Shown here piece by piece: positions 26,318-35,700 of a stretch of 64,000 bases of DNA. The notes under the pieces are model-generated. The model saw only the letters and a list, made by a program, of their open reading frames with translations. It did not search any database and was not told the origin of the DNA. The position numbers were made by a program, and so were the translations under genes. Every line of letters begins with the position of its first letter. Positions within the stretch are counted from its first letter, which is position 1. Source of the stretch: JBBKWU01 sp037969035 (GTDB lineage: Bacteria; Pseudomonadota; Alphaproteobacteria; Micavibrionales; Micavibrionaceae). The stretch is from the NCBI GenBank assembly GCA_037969035.1, contig JBBKWU010000013.1:1-64000 (forward strand). The letters are read 5' to 3'.

Positions 26318-28150
26318 ATGTGTGGAATTATTGGGATTTTGGGTGAGAAGGATGCGGCGCCGCTTTTGGTTGAGGGGTTGAAGCGTCTTGAGTATCGCGG
26401 GTATGACAGCGCGGGGGTTGCAACGCTTGATGGTGGGGTGATTTCACGGCTGCGGGCGAAGGGGAAGCTCGTGAATTTGGATGAGAAGCTCAAAGCGCAT
26501 CCGATGAAGGGCACGGTTGGCATTGGCCATACGCGCTGGGCAACACATGGCGCGCCAACCGAAGACAACGCGCACCCGCACGCCACAGACCGCGTGGCGG
26601 TGGTTCATAACGGGATTATTGAGAATTATGCTGCGCTTAAAGAAGAGCTTGAGCAGCTTCAATGTCGCTTTGAAACGGAAACCGATACCGAAGTTATCGC
26701 GCATCTTGTGACGCATTATTTGAAGCAAGGCATGAGCCCTGCGGCGGCGGTTGATGCATCGCTTGTGCGGCTTGAGGGTGCGTTTTCGCTTGCGCTTATT
26801 TTTGCGGGTCATGATGATTTGATGATTGGCGCGCGCCAAGGCACACCTTTGGCTGTGGGCTATGGTGAGGGCGAGATGTATGTGGCGTCTGACTCTTATG
26901 CGTTGGCACCACTGACGCGTAAAATTTGCTTCCTCGAGGATGGTGATCGCGTGCATGTGACGCGCAACGGCGCAGAGATTTTCAGCAACGATAATAAGCT
27001 TGTCGAGCGCGAAATTCGCATCACCGCGCAGTCGGGTGCGGCCACGGGTAAGGGCGCGTATAAGCATTTTATGCTGAAAGAAATCCATGAGCAACCAGCC
27101 GTGATCGGCGATACGCTCAACAGCTTTATTAATCCTGCGACAGGCGCGATTAGCTTGCCAGAAGATGTTATGGCGGTGCTTTCCAAAGCGTCGCGCTTGA
27201 CGTTGGTGGCGTGTGGCACAGCGTTTTATGCGTGTATGACGGCCAAATACTGGCTCGAGCAAATTGCGCGTGTGCCCGTGGAAATTGATATCGCGAGCGA
27301 GTTTCGTTATCGCGAAGCACCGATGCCTGAAAGTGGTGTCGCGCTGTTTGTATCGCAAAGCGGGGAAACGCTTGATACGTTGGAAGCGCTACGGTACTGT
27401 AAGCGCCAAGGACAGACAATTATCTCGATCGTGAACACCATTGAAAGCACGATTGAGCGCGAAAGCGATCATGTCCTGCGGACATTGGCAGGGCCAGAAA
27501 TTGGTGTAGCGTCAACCAAGGCGTTCACCACACAGCTTACAACGCTTGCCTGTATTGCTTTGGCGATTGCGGCGCATAACGGCACGATGGATGCGGCGAA
27601 ACTGCATAATTTGACCGAAGCACTGCGCCATGTTCCCGCACAGGTGAAAAACATGCTTGCCGATAGCGAAGGTGCAATCGAAGCGATGGCGCGAGATTTC
27701 ACAGATATTGCGCATATGATTTACACAGGCCGCGGCGCGCTATATCCGATTGCGCTTGAGGGCGCGTTAAAGCTGAAGGAAATTTCCTACATTCACGCCG
27801 AAGGTTACGCGGCAGGTGAGTTTAAACACGGCCCGATTGCGTTGATTGACGAGCAAATGCCCGTTGTGGTGCTTGCCCCATCAAACGATCCGCTGTTTGA
27901 AAAAATGGCGGCAAACGTGCAAGAAAATGTGGCTCGTGGCGCGAAAATCTTCCTCGTATCTGATGCGGACGGCACAAGAAAGCTGGAAAATCATGTAAAA
28001 TGGAGCGTGAAAATGGCGGAAGTAAACCCGTTCACCGCCCCGATTTTATACACTATCCCGATGCAATTGCTGTCCTACCACGTCGCTGTCGCCAAAGGCA
28101 CAGACGTTGACCAGCCACGCAATTTGGCGAAGTCGGTGACGGTGGAGTAG
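26318..28150 (+). CDS. glmS: Glucosamine-6-phosphate synthase (glutamine-hydrolysing)
   Basis: A 610-aa enzyme converting fructose-6-phosphate and glutamine to glucosamine-6-phosphate, the first step to UDP-GlcNAc. The N-terminal glutaminase begins MCGIIGILG with catalytic Cys 2 exposed after Met removal, and has RLEYRGYDSAGVA and GIGHTRWATHGAP. Two SIS sugar-isomerase domains follow, with ACGTAFYAC, SQSGETLDTLEAL and the C-terminal KGTDVDQPRNLAKSVTVE. AGGAGA lies 6 bp ahead of ATG 26318. With glmU it forms a cell-wall precursor cluster split by two exported proteins. Confidence 0.98.
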   Translation: MCGIIGILGEKDAAPLLVEGLKRLEYRGYDSAGVATLDGGVISRLRAKGKLVNLDEKLKAHPMKGTVGIGHTRWATHGAPTEDNAHPHATDRVAVVHNGIIENYAALKEELEQLQCRFETETDTEVIAHLVTHYLKQGMSPAAAVDASLVRLEGAFSLALIFAGHDDLMIGARQGTPLAVGYGEGEMYVASDSYALAPLTRKICFLEDGDRVHVTRNGAEIFSNDNKLVEREIRITAQSGAATGKGAYKHFMLKEIHEQPAVIGDTLNSFINPATGAISLPEDVMAVLSKASRLTLVACGTAFYACMTAKYWLEQIARVPVEIDIASEFRYREAPMPESGVALFVSQSGETLDTLEALRYCKRQGQTIISIVNTIESTIERESDHVLRTLAGPEIGVASTKAFTTQLTTLACIALAIAAHNGTMDAAKLHNLTEALRHVPAQVKNMLADSEGAIEAMARDFTDIAHMIYTGRGALYPIALEGALKLKEISYIHAEGYAAGEFKHGPIALIDEQMPVVVLAPSNDPLFEKMAANVQENVARGAKIFLVSDADGTRKLENHVKWSVKMAEVNPFTAPILYTIPMQLLSYHVAVAKGTDVDQPRNLAKSVTVE

Positions 28151-28282
28151 TGGTGTTAGGGGGTGTGGACTTACGCCTCTATGCTACTTTTGACCTCATA
28201 ATCAGAACTAATAAATTGGCTGTGAATCCTTATTGATTCGATATGGTTGCGCCTAATAATGTACATAATTATCTATAAATTG

Positions 28283-28356
28283 AAGCATAGACTTCATTTT
28301 TCGTAAGAAAACTGTAAAAACAATACTGTTTTCTTACGAAAAAGTTTCATATGCTT
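28283..28356. repeat. Long inverted repeat after glmS (terminator or element remnant)
   Basis: TTTTTCGTAAGAAAAC (28297-28312) and its exact complement GTTTTCTTACGAAAAA (28328-28343) form a 16-bp stem with a 15-nt loop. Outer arms AAGCATA (28283-28289) and TATGCTT (28350-28356) extend the symmetry to about 74 bp. It lies 133 bp after glmS and just ahead of the prepilin-like gene. It may end glmS transcription or be a remnant of a small element. Confidence 0.7.
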
Positions 28357-28390
28357 GAGACGAATTGAAATACGAGAAGGATTTATTATC

Positions 28391-29119
28391 TTGAAGAATG
28401 CACTGAAACTTGGTCTGTTGGTCGCTATATTAAGCATTTTCTCGGTTTTTGTACTCAAAGAAGCCTACACAAACCAGAAGTTTGAGCCTGAAGTTTCTCG
28501 TGCCAGTATGGGAGATGATAAATCTGGTGCACGCGAATCAGATATAAAGTTACCAGAACGTCACCCGCTTAATAGGTTCGTTGGTTCAATTAGTAGAAGT
28601 TACTCTAGTTTGGTTATGGCAGGGGTTCCATTTGAAGAAATTTATTTTGATAAGCCTACCGAAAATCGCGCTGTGCTTAATTCCGGCCAATATATTTTTG
28701 GGGTTGGCCCCAAAATTACACCCTATGTATTAGTGAATCGTAAGTACTTGTCAGAGCAATCTGATGTGGAATGGGTGTTCAACGCCAACATTAACATACC
28801 TAATATAGCCGCTCCGTTATCGTCCGGTAACGGAGACATTGTTGCTTACCTAATAGGTGTGAATAAACAAACATGCCAAGATTTAAACGATGGCTTCGAA
28901 AGAGCTTCATATGGCGCTGATATACCTCAGTTGCTGACGGATCAATCTGACTTGTATAGGCAGAGCACGCTTACGGCCAAACGCATTATACAGGACGCAG
29001 GATTGGATAAGCCCCGACCAGATTTGGCAAACCCTATTTTTGCGGGGAAGTCGGGAGGCTGCTTTAAGAGCAATAAAGGCGATAAATTTGTTTATTTTCA
29101 AATAGTCGTCCCTAGATAA
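28391..29119 (+). CDS. Prepilin-like membrane-anchored protein (paralogue of 13691-14461)
   Basis: A 242-aa protein with an N-terminal hydrophobic helix right after a short basic start (MKNALKLGLLVAILSIFSVFVL), then a periplasmic domain. Motifs shared with the minus-strand protein at 13691-14461 are NKQTCQDLND (compare NVCERINEM) and the C-terminus GCFKSNKGDKFVYFQIVVPR (compare SGDVFAYYDIIAP). I start it at TTG 28391, which follows GAGAAGGA by about 11 bp; a TTG at 28355 would fall inside the inverted repeat. Function unknown. Confidence 0.6.
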   Translation: MKNALKLGLLVAILSIFSVFVLKEAYTNQKFEPEVSRASMGDDKSGARESDIKLPERHPLNRFVGSISRSYSSLVMAGVPFEEIYFDKPTENRAVLNSGQYIFGVGPKITPYVLVNRKYLSEQSDVEWVFNANINIPNIAAPLSSGNGDIVAYLIGVNKQTCQDLNDGFERASYGADIPQLLTDQSDLYRQSTLTAKRIIQDAGLDKPRPDLANPIFAGKSGGCFKSNKGDKFVYFQIVVPR

Positions 29120-29212
29120 TCTTTGCCGTTATTGTTATTTACATGACGCGGAGCCGTGACGGCGAAGAAATAGGCGCACATAGGGAATAAACCGCAGGTT
29201 TATACAGTCCGT

Positions 29213-29250
29213 ATATTACCAGAATCGCAATGTTTCTGTTTTGGTAATAT
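29213..29250. promoter_or_regulatory. Inverted repeat upstream of the pirin gene
   Basis: ATATTACCA (29213-29221) and TGGTAATAT (29242-29250) form a perfect 9-bp inverted repeat with a 20-nt spacer, 69 bp before the pirin start. With no T-run after the stem it is more operator-like than terminator-like. Its regulator is unknown. Confidence 0.35.
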
Positions 29251-29318
29251 TTATCCCTTGAATCGGGAGATAATCGTTCTACATTATCCTTATCTATAAC
29301 ATTATTGAGGATAAGATT

Positions 29319-30065
29319 ATGAGTACACAACGCACTGTTAAAAATATGGAAGCTTCCGCACAAGGCATTATCAAAATTCATGAGCGCGGTTTGCGTGGGA
29401 AAACGAAAATGGGGTGGCTTGAGAGCTATCACACGTTTTCATTCGGCAGTTTTAATGACCCGCAGCGCATTCGCTTTCGCAGTTTGCGCGTGATTAATGA
29501 TGATATTATTGCCTCTGGCAGTGGTTTTGGCGAGCATCCACATAGAGACATGGAGATTATCACCTATGTTTTGCGCGGGGCGTTGACGCATAAGGATTCG
29601 ATGGGCAATGGTGCGACCATTAATGCAGGCGATATCCAAAAGATGAGTGCCGGAAGCGGTATCACACATGCGGAGTTTAATGATTCAAAAGACACAGCCG
29701 TGCATCTTTATCAAATCTGGATCATGCCTGACGAAAAAGGGATTACACCGCAATATGAACAGATCACACCAAACCGTGATGCATTGCGCGGTGGGTTTAG
29801 CTTGGTCGGTGATCGCATAGGCGGCAGCGATAAAATCTCGATCCATCAAGACGCGCAAATGTATGTGGCGGTGTTGGATGAAGGTCAAGACACGCGTTAT
29901 GAGTTCGCACAAGGACGGCACGGATTTTTACAAGTGGCGCGCGGGCATGTGACGCTGAATGGTGAGCTTTTGAAAGAGGGCGATGGCGCGGAAATTTCGG
30001 GCGTAGAGACCATTATGATTGCCGCACAAACAGACGCAGAACTTATTCTGTTTGATCTAAAATAA
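29319..30065 (+). CDS. Pirin family protein (bicupin)
   Basis: A 248-aa pirin of the YhhW type: two cupin domains with one metal site in the N-terminal half. The conserved pattern is visible in SGFGEHPHRDMEIITYVL (HPH ligands, about residues 70-87), LTHKDSMGNGATINAGDIQKMSAG and GITHAEFN (His and Glu ligands). Some pirins break down quercetin; others are redox sensors. The substrate here is unknown. It starts at ATG 29319 and ends 6 bp from the convergent FkbM gene. Confidence 0.92.
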   Translation: MSTQRTVKNMEASAQGIIKIHERGLRGKTKMGWLESYHTFSFGSFNDPQRIRFRSLRVINDDIIASGSGFGEHPHRDMEIITYVLRGALTHKDSMGNGATINAGDIQKMSAGSGITHAEFNDSKDTAVHLYQIWIMPDEKGITPQYEQITPNRDALRGGFSLVGDRIGGSDKISIHQDAQMYVAVLDEGQDTRYEFAQGRHGFLQVARGHVTLNGELLKEGDGAEISGVETIMIAAQTDAELILFDLK

Positions 30066-30071
30066 AGGGCG

Positions 30072-30950
30072 TTACGCCATAAATTTGGGCAGTGTCTTTT
30101 CCGGCCAGACGAGGACGTTTTCGTAGCGTTTTCCAGGCTGGAAAGGACGCAGCACAGGTTTTTCACGGCTGCGCAAAATGCCCCACACACTGTAATGATC
30201 ACCAAAGACTTCACCAAGTGTATCCATGGTGTCGAAGTCTTTTTTCGATATGGCGTTATATTCAAAAATGATGGCAGGGTTGTGACTTTTGATCGTTTGC
30301 GCCAAACCGCGCAGCACTTGTTTTTCAAACCCTTCGACATCGATTTTGATGAGTGTCGGGATGATGTTATGCTCTTTGGAAACGCTATCACCACGGCAAA
30401 CATTGGTTTTGATGGTGGTAAAGCTGTTTTTATCTTCGCCATATTCAGCGGCGAGTTGATCAATGGCAAGTGAGCCCACGCCGAAATTATTGGTGTGGGG
30501 CTGGGCAAAATCCATGATGGTGTCTTCGTCAGATACGGCACAATCAAAAATTTTTACGTTTTGCAGGCCGTTGATTTTAATGTTGTTTTCAGCGCGTTTG
30601 CGGACAATTTCCCATGGCTCAAACCCGTACGCTTTATCGGCCATCGGCGCACAGCATAGTAAATGCAGGCCGCAATTTGTGCCAATATCCATGTAAACGG
30701 GCGTTTTGCCTTGTTGTTTTTGGTGTTGCAAAATATCGCGGGAAAGGCGGATTGTGGCGGGCTCATGCAGGCCATAGATAAAGATTTTATTATCCATGTG
30801 ATTGCCAAGTGCGCCTTCGTAGTTCAGATCAAATATGGATGTGCGAAACGGTGTTTCTGTCACATTTTTGGCCATGAACTTCCCGAGTTTCTTACGTAAA
30901 CGTAAGGGAATACAAGCATTACGGGTGATTTTTAAAGCCAGCGCATTCAT
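30072..30950 (-). CDS. FkbM-family SAM-dependent methyltransferase
   Basis: A 292-aa methyltransferase of the FkbM family. The SAM-binding loop is visible as PVYMDIGTNCGLHLL (about 82-96), followed by KAYGFEPWEIVRKRAENNIKING. The FkbM-typical acidic strand is PTLIKIDVEGFEKQVLRGL (about 193-211). These enzymes usually methylate sugars or other small hydroxyl groups, often on surface polysaccharides; the target is unknown here. It starts 3 bp after the stop of the phosphatidylcholine synthase gene and is surely co-transcribed with it. Confidence 0.85.
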   Translation of the reverse strand: MNALALKITRNACIPLRLRKKLGKFMAKNVTETPFRTSIFDLNYEGALGNHMDNKIFIYGLHEPATIRLSRDILQHQKQQGKTPVYMDIGTNCGLHLLCCAPMADKAYGFEPWEIVRKRAENNIKINGLQNVKIFDCAVSDEDTIMDFAQPHTNNFGVGSLAIDQLAAEYGEDKNSFTTIKTNVCRGDSVSKEHNIIPTLIKIDVEGFEKQVLRGLAQTIKSHNPAIIFEYNAISKKDFDTMDTLGEVFGDHYSVWGILRSREKPVLRPFQPGKRYENVLVWPEKTLPKFMA

Positions 30951-30953
30951 CGT

Positions 30954-31664
30954 TTATTCGTCTGTGCCTTTTAAGGTGCGCCAGAAACTGACAGCCAGTA
31001 AGAACCCGATACCGCCAACAGACATCGCATAGGCGTACATTGGAGTGGCAGGGTACGTGACCAGCATTAATAAACTTCCGATCCCCCAAATGGCGGTGGC
31101 GGCAAGGTTAAAGCGTTTCAAAAATGTCACACGGAATGGGTGTACGATTTTGATGGGCACAAACGTACAGGCTGCGCAGGCCAAAATGATATACAGCGCG
31201 ATATCGGTGGGGACATTCATCATGAAGATATAAAACACGACAATATTCCACAGCGCAGGAAAGCCTTTGAAGTACCAATCTTTGGTTTTGTGACCGCCAT
31301 CGCCGAAATGATAGACTGATACGGTGGCCATGATAACGGGGGCAAGCGTTCCCCATATGGCACCTGGTACAAGTACTTCCCAATACACGATAAAGGCAGG
31401 GATAATGACGTAGGTCATGTAATCGATGATATTATCAACGGTGGCACCGTCAAAACCGGGAAGAACTTCGGATACGCGGGCTTTGCGGGCGAGAGTGCCG
31501 TCGATGCCGTCAATGAAAAGCGTTAAGCCGAGCCATAAAAATGCGCCTTTGGTATCACCCATTGAAGCGTGGAAAAGAGCCATACAGCCAGCGGATGCGC
31601 CGAGAGCGGTAAAAATATGCGCGCTCCATGCGGCAATGATTGATTTGCTAGGCTTGGCCATCAT
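30954..31664 (-). CDS. pcs: Phosphatidylcholine synthase
   Basis: A 236-aa integral-membrane CDP-alcohol phosphatidyltransferase. The catalytic signature D-G-x2-A-R-x8-G-x3-D-x3-D is complete in DGTLARKARVSEVLPGFDGA followed by TVDNIID. Overall length, eight or so hydrophobic segments and the IVHPFRV motif match bacterial Pcs, which joins choline directly to CDP-diacylglycerol. Pcs is common in host- or surface-associated Alphaproteobacteria. The FkbM methyltransferase follows in the same operon. Choice of Pcs over other CDP-alcohol transferases rests on these features and is likely, not proven. Confidence 0.85.
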   Translation of the reverse strand: MMAKPSKSIIAAWSAHIFTALGASAGCMALFHASMGDTKGAFLWLGLTLFIDGIDGTLARKARVSEVLPGFDGATVDNIIDYMTYVIIPAFIVYWEVLVPGAIWGTLAPVIMATVSVYHFGDGGHKTKDWYFKGFPALWNIVVFYIFMMNVPTDIALYIILACAACTFVPIKIVHPFRVTFLKRFNLAATAIWGIGSLLMLVTYPATPMYAYAMSVGGIGFLLAVSFWRTLKGTDE

Positions 31665-31810
31665 TTAATAATCTTCCATTTCGAATTATTTATGCAATTT
31701 TTAGCAGCATGCCAGTAAAATCGTTGATATTCAACTGCTCTCATTTTACAGTGTTTTTTGATGGGTACAATTGAAAGCAGTTTAATGCGGTTTATGTATG
31801 CGATGTGGCG

Positions 31811-32491
31811 ATGATTAATAAGATACTTACAGTTGAAAATAAGATTTGGTGGTTGTGGATTCCAATATTCATGTTGGTCGCGCAGATTGTCATGGAGTTC
31901 ACATTATCGAAGCAAGCATTGTCGCATTTGCTGTCTGAATCCGGCCCTCATGAATTTGCTGAATTTATCTTGTTGGTGGCGGCTTTTTTTGTTGCTGTGC
32001 GCTTGCTGTTTAATATTGATCGCAAGGAAATGCCGTGGATTTGGGCGTGGGTAATGATTGCGGCGGCGTGTTGTTTTTATGTGGCAGGCGAAGAAATAAG
32101 CTGGGGGCAGCATTTTTTGAAATGGTCGACACCTGATTATTGGCTGCATTTTAACGATCAATATGAAACAAACCTTCATAACACCTCGGCATGGTTTGAT
32201 CAAAAACCACGCCTATTGCTTGAGATTGGGGTGGTCGTTGGCGGTTTGATTATTCCGTTTTTGCGCCGTTTTAAACCATCATTATTGCCCGTACGTTTTG
32301 AGATAATTTATCCGTCTTCGCTTTTGGTGGTCACGGCACTTTTGGCGATGATGCCTAAGTTGGTGCATAGTGTTTATGAGTTAATGGATATTAGTCTTTT
32401 CCAGCGGGTCAGCGAAGTGCAGGAGCTCTATTTTTTCTATTTTGTGCTGCTGTATTTATTTTTCCTGCGTAAACGCATCGCACAAATCTAA
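31811..32491 (+). CDS. Multi-pass membrane protein of unknown function (GEEISWGQ motif)
   Basis: A 226-aa protein with about six hydrophobic segments (for example IWWLWIPIFMLVAQIVMEF, FAEFILLVAAFFVAVRLLF, WIWAWVMIAAACCFYVAGEE). The motif AGEEISWGQHFLKW (about residues 93-106) recurs in a widespread but uncharacterised family of bacterial membrane proteins. ATG 31811 is used; GTG 31805 is in frame. It is a single gene with 224 bp to the next and is the last ordinary gene before the giant nuclease-helicase block. Confidence 0.7.
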   Translation: MINKILTVENKIWWLWIPIFMLVAQIVMEFTLSKQALSHLLSESGPHEFAEFILLVAAFFVAVRLLFNIDRKEMPWIWAWVMIAAACCFYVAGEEISWGQHFLKWSTPDYWLHFNDQYETNLHNTSAWFDQKPRLLLEIGVVVGGLIIPFLRRFKPSLLPVRFEIIYPSSLLVVTALLAMMPKLVHSVYELMDISLFQRVSEVQELYFFYFVLLYLFFLRKRIAQI

Positions 32492-32695
32492 TCTCACATT
32501 TGATTCCATAGACGAAAATTAGAAAAACTGCATATTTATATGGCGGTCTTCTGCCTGATATGCTATCAATTCTGTAAATAAAAAACACGGATGGTGATAG
32601 AGATTCGGTCAGGAGTAAGTCTGAATCAATATTATTAAGTGAAATGGTTGAGCGTTTCCGACGCGACTTTGCGCTCAACAATATTTTGAATATCC

Positions 32696-32709
32696 GTTTA
32701 AACAGGGAA
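32696..32709 (+). promoter_or_regulatory. 14-bp leader block shared with the 906-aa gene
   Basis: GTTTAAACAGGGAA lies just ahead of the helicase GTG start, and its AGGGA serves as Shine-Dalgarno. The same 14 bases occur at 38265-38278, 6 bp before ATG 38285. A shorter form, AAACAGGGA, precedes the small leader peptide at 41036. The identity extends beyond what ribosome binding needs. Confidence 0.6.
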
Positions 32710-32715
32710 TGAAGC

Positions 32716-35700
32716 GTGTCCGGACAATTTACAGTCAAACGTAAAGTATGGCCTTCACTTGATAAGGCCTCTGCTAATCCTCATGAGGATATGAAAGACG
32801 GTCAATTTTATATTGGCCCGAGCGGCGAAGTGCGCCGTTATTCAAAAAATGATTCTGATACGCTGGTGATTGCGCCAAAGGGATTCCCAACAACACAAAA
32901 AAGCAAAATTGCCGATACGCGTGATAAACGTGCCGAGCTCAATCGTATGCGTCTTTTGATCCGTATGCGGGATTTGAAGTGGGGTATTTTAGATAGCCAA
33001 GTTGAGCATACGGACGAGGAGATTAAACATCTGCCCGAAGCGCCTTGGGCGAGCTTGCAAAAAGAATTGCGCGATACGTATGATGTGTTCCACAAGACTT
33101 ATGGTCCGCTCAATGATTTTGAAATGCGTGAAACAGGTCAAATCAAAGATCATGGTGAGGCCACAACCTATAAATATTTCAAGAATTTGCAGAAATTCCT
33201 TAAAGATCCAAAAGCTTATGCCGTGGCTGCGCTTGAGGAATATGACCATATTTCTGGTGAAGTGACGCTTGACCCGATTTTTACCGAACGTGTTGCGCGC
33301 CCGCGTCAGAAAAAATTTAATGTCAGCAGCCTAAAAGAAGCGTTGGGTGTTTGTCTGGATCAAAAAGGCAAGGTTGATATTTCTTATATGACCGCGCTTT
33401 ACGGGGCGACGGATGAAGAAGAAATGCTACGGAAGCTGCGCCAGCAAAACCTTGTGTATTTTGACCCCATTGATGACGCATGGGTTGACGCGCCGACATA
33501 TTTATCAGGCTTTATTAGCGACAAAATCGACGCTGTTCAAAAAGTGATTAATGATAACCCTGAATTGAAACGGAATTTAGAGGCACTTGAAAACGTTAAG
33601 CCTGATGATTTAGAACCGCAAGATATCAGTGTTTCACTTGGTATGGCGTGGATACCTGAGGATGTGATCGAGGAATTTGCTTGTGACGAGCTGGAAATTG
33701 GCGAAATTGACGCCACTTATATTCCGCAAGAACACGCATGGTATGTGCAATCGTTTGGTGACAAAGAATTAGCAGACTACTCGGAATACAGCACCGAATT
33801 TGTGAGCGCGTTGCGCGTTTTGAAAGCGTGCTTGAATAAAGGGCTTGTGAATGTCACGCGCACCGAAGATCGTTACGGGCATGAAATTGACCCTGATTTT
33901 GAAACCAACGTTGCCCGCGATAAACAAAACCAGATGGAAGAGCATTTCCGTAAATGGCTTTGGACTGACCCTGAGCGCGCTGAGCGTTTGAAACGTATTT
34001 ATAATGATCGTTTTAATGCGTTGGTGCCGATTCACAAACTCGAAGATGATTACCTCAGCTTGGCTGGTTCATCGCTCAAAATTGAGTTGCGAGCACACCA
34101 AAGAAAAGCGGTTTGGCGTAACATCATGTACGGCAATACGCTGCATGAGCAAGCGACAGGCAGCGGTAAAACCTTTGTGGCTATCGCTACGGCTATGAAA
34201 TTAATTGCTCAAGGTAAGGTTGAAAAACCGCTTTTGAATGTACCGAATTCGATGGTTGGTGAGTTTGCGCGTACGTTTGAAAAATTCTATCCGCATGCTG
34301 ATGTTTTGGTGATTGAGCCTGATGAAATGCTCGAAGACAGCGCACAGCTAACAATCTATGAAAAAATGCAAAAGGTGATGAGCCGCATCGAAAATCATAA
34401 AGGGCCTGTGATTATATCACATTCCAATTATGACCGGTTCGAAGTGTCATCCGCGTTCAGACTGCAACAATTGTTGGGTAAGGCACGAGAGGCACGCTCA
34501 TTGTATGAGCGTTATGATTTCAAAGGCATGAAAAACCGCTATGACAAAGCGCTGGGCGAAGTTGCCGCGTTTTTGGGTGAGTCATCACATGGCGTGATGG
34601 CGGCGAGTGAACTGAAAGATTTTACCAAAGATCATCTGGATAAGGATTCAAGTGATGCAGTTTGGACTGATTATTTGATCCATATCCCGCGCGATGAGGT
34701 TTTGGATTTTGGAGCCACAGGCATTGATTATGTGTTCACCGATGAAGGTCATGGCTATAAAAACACCAACATTCACTCGCGCTTTGAAGGTCTGTCCAAT
34801 GACGGCAGCGCGAAAACGATTAAATATGAAGAAAAGCTCGATTATTTGCGCGCGCAACGCGGTGGTTTTTATCACACATTGATGACGTGGACGCCTGTGT
34901 CAAACTCAATCGCCGAAGTCTATACCATGCAGAAATTCCTCGGCCCTGACCTGATTAAAAAGCAGGGGTTTGAATGTTTTGACGCGTGGGCGCATCAATT
35001 CTGCAATCGCGTGGAAAGTATTGAAATTGCACCCGAAGGCGGTTTCCGTTCGGTTGAACGGATTGCAGAATACCAGAATTTGCCCGAGCTTATCCGCATG
35101 TATTTGATGGTGGCCGATATTGTGACCGACGATATGCTTGATCTGGATAAGCCAGAATTAAAGGGCGGTAAGGAAGAAACGATTCTTATTCCACAATATC
35201 CTGCGTTAACTGAATATCTTGAGCATTTGTCAGAGCGTGCGAAGGCGGTACGCGCCGGCGGCGCGTTTGTCAAAAATGACAATCTTTTGAAAATCATGAA
35301 TGACGGGATTTTGGCAACGCTGCATCCAGCACTGATTGATGCGCCGTATGATGACGATGAGCACACAAAGATCGATGAAATCGCCGATCAAGTTGCTAAG
35401 CGTTATCATGCCAATAAAGACAATGTATATCACAACGAAAAAGGCGAGCCAGATCGCTTAAAAGGCGCGCTGCAGATGGTGCTTTGTGATTTGGGAATCG
35501 CTAAATCAGGTGATCAATTTTCGGCCTATGACGCGCTCAAACAAAAGCTTGTTGAACGCGGCCTACCCGCCTCAAAAATCCAGTTTATCCATGATCATAC
35601 CTCCGCGACGAAAGAGCGCGAGATTCAGCGCAAATGTAATGAAGGTGAAGTGGCGGTGATTATCGGCACCACAGCAAAGCTCGGGACAGGTAAGAACGTT

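Noticed and set aside
26444..27358. 304-aa frame on the minus strand inside glmS
   Set aside because: Antisense to a clearly conserved enzyme, with His/Arg-rich shadow composition.
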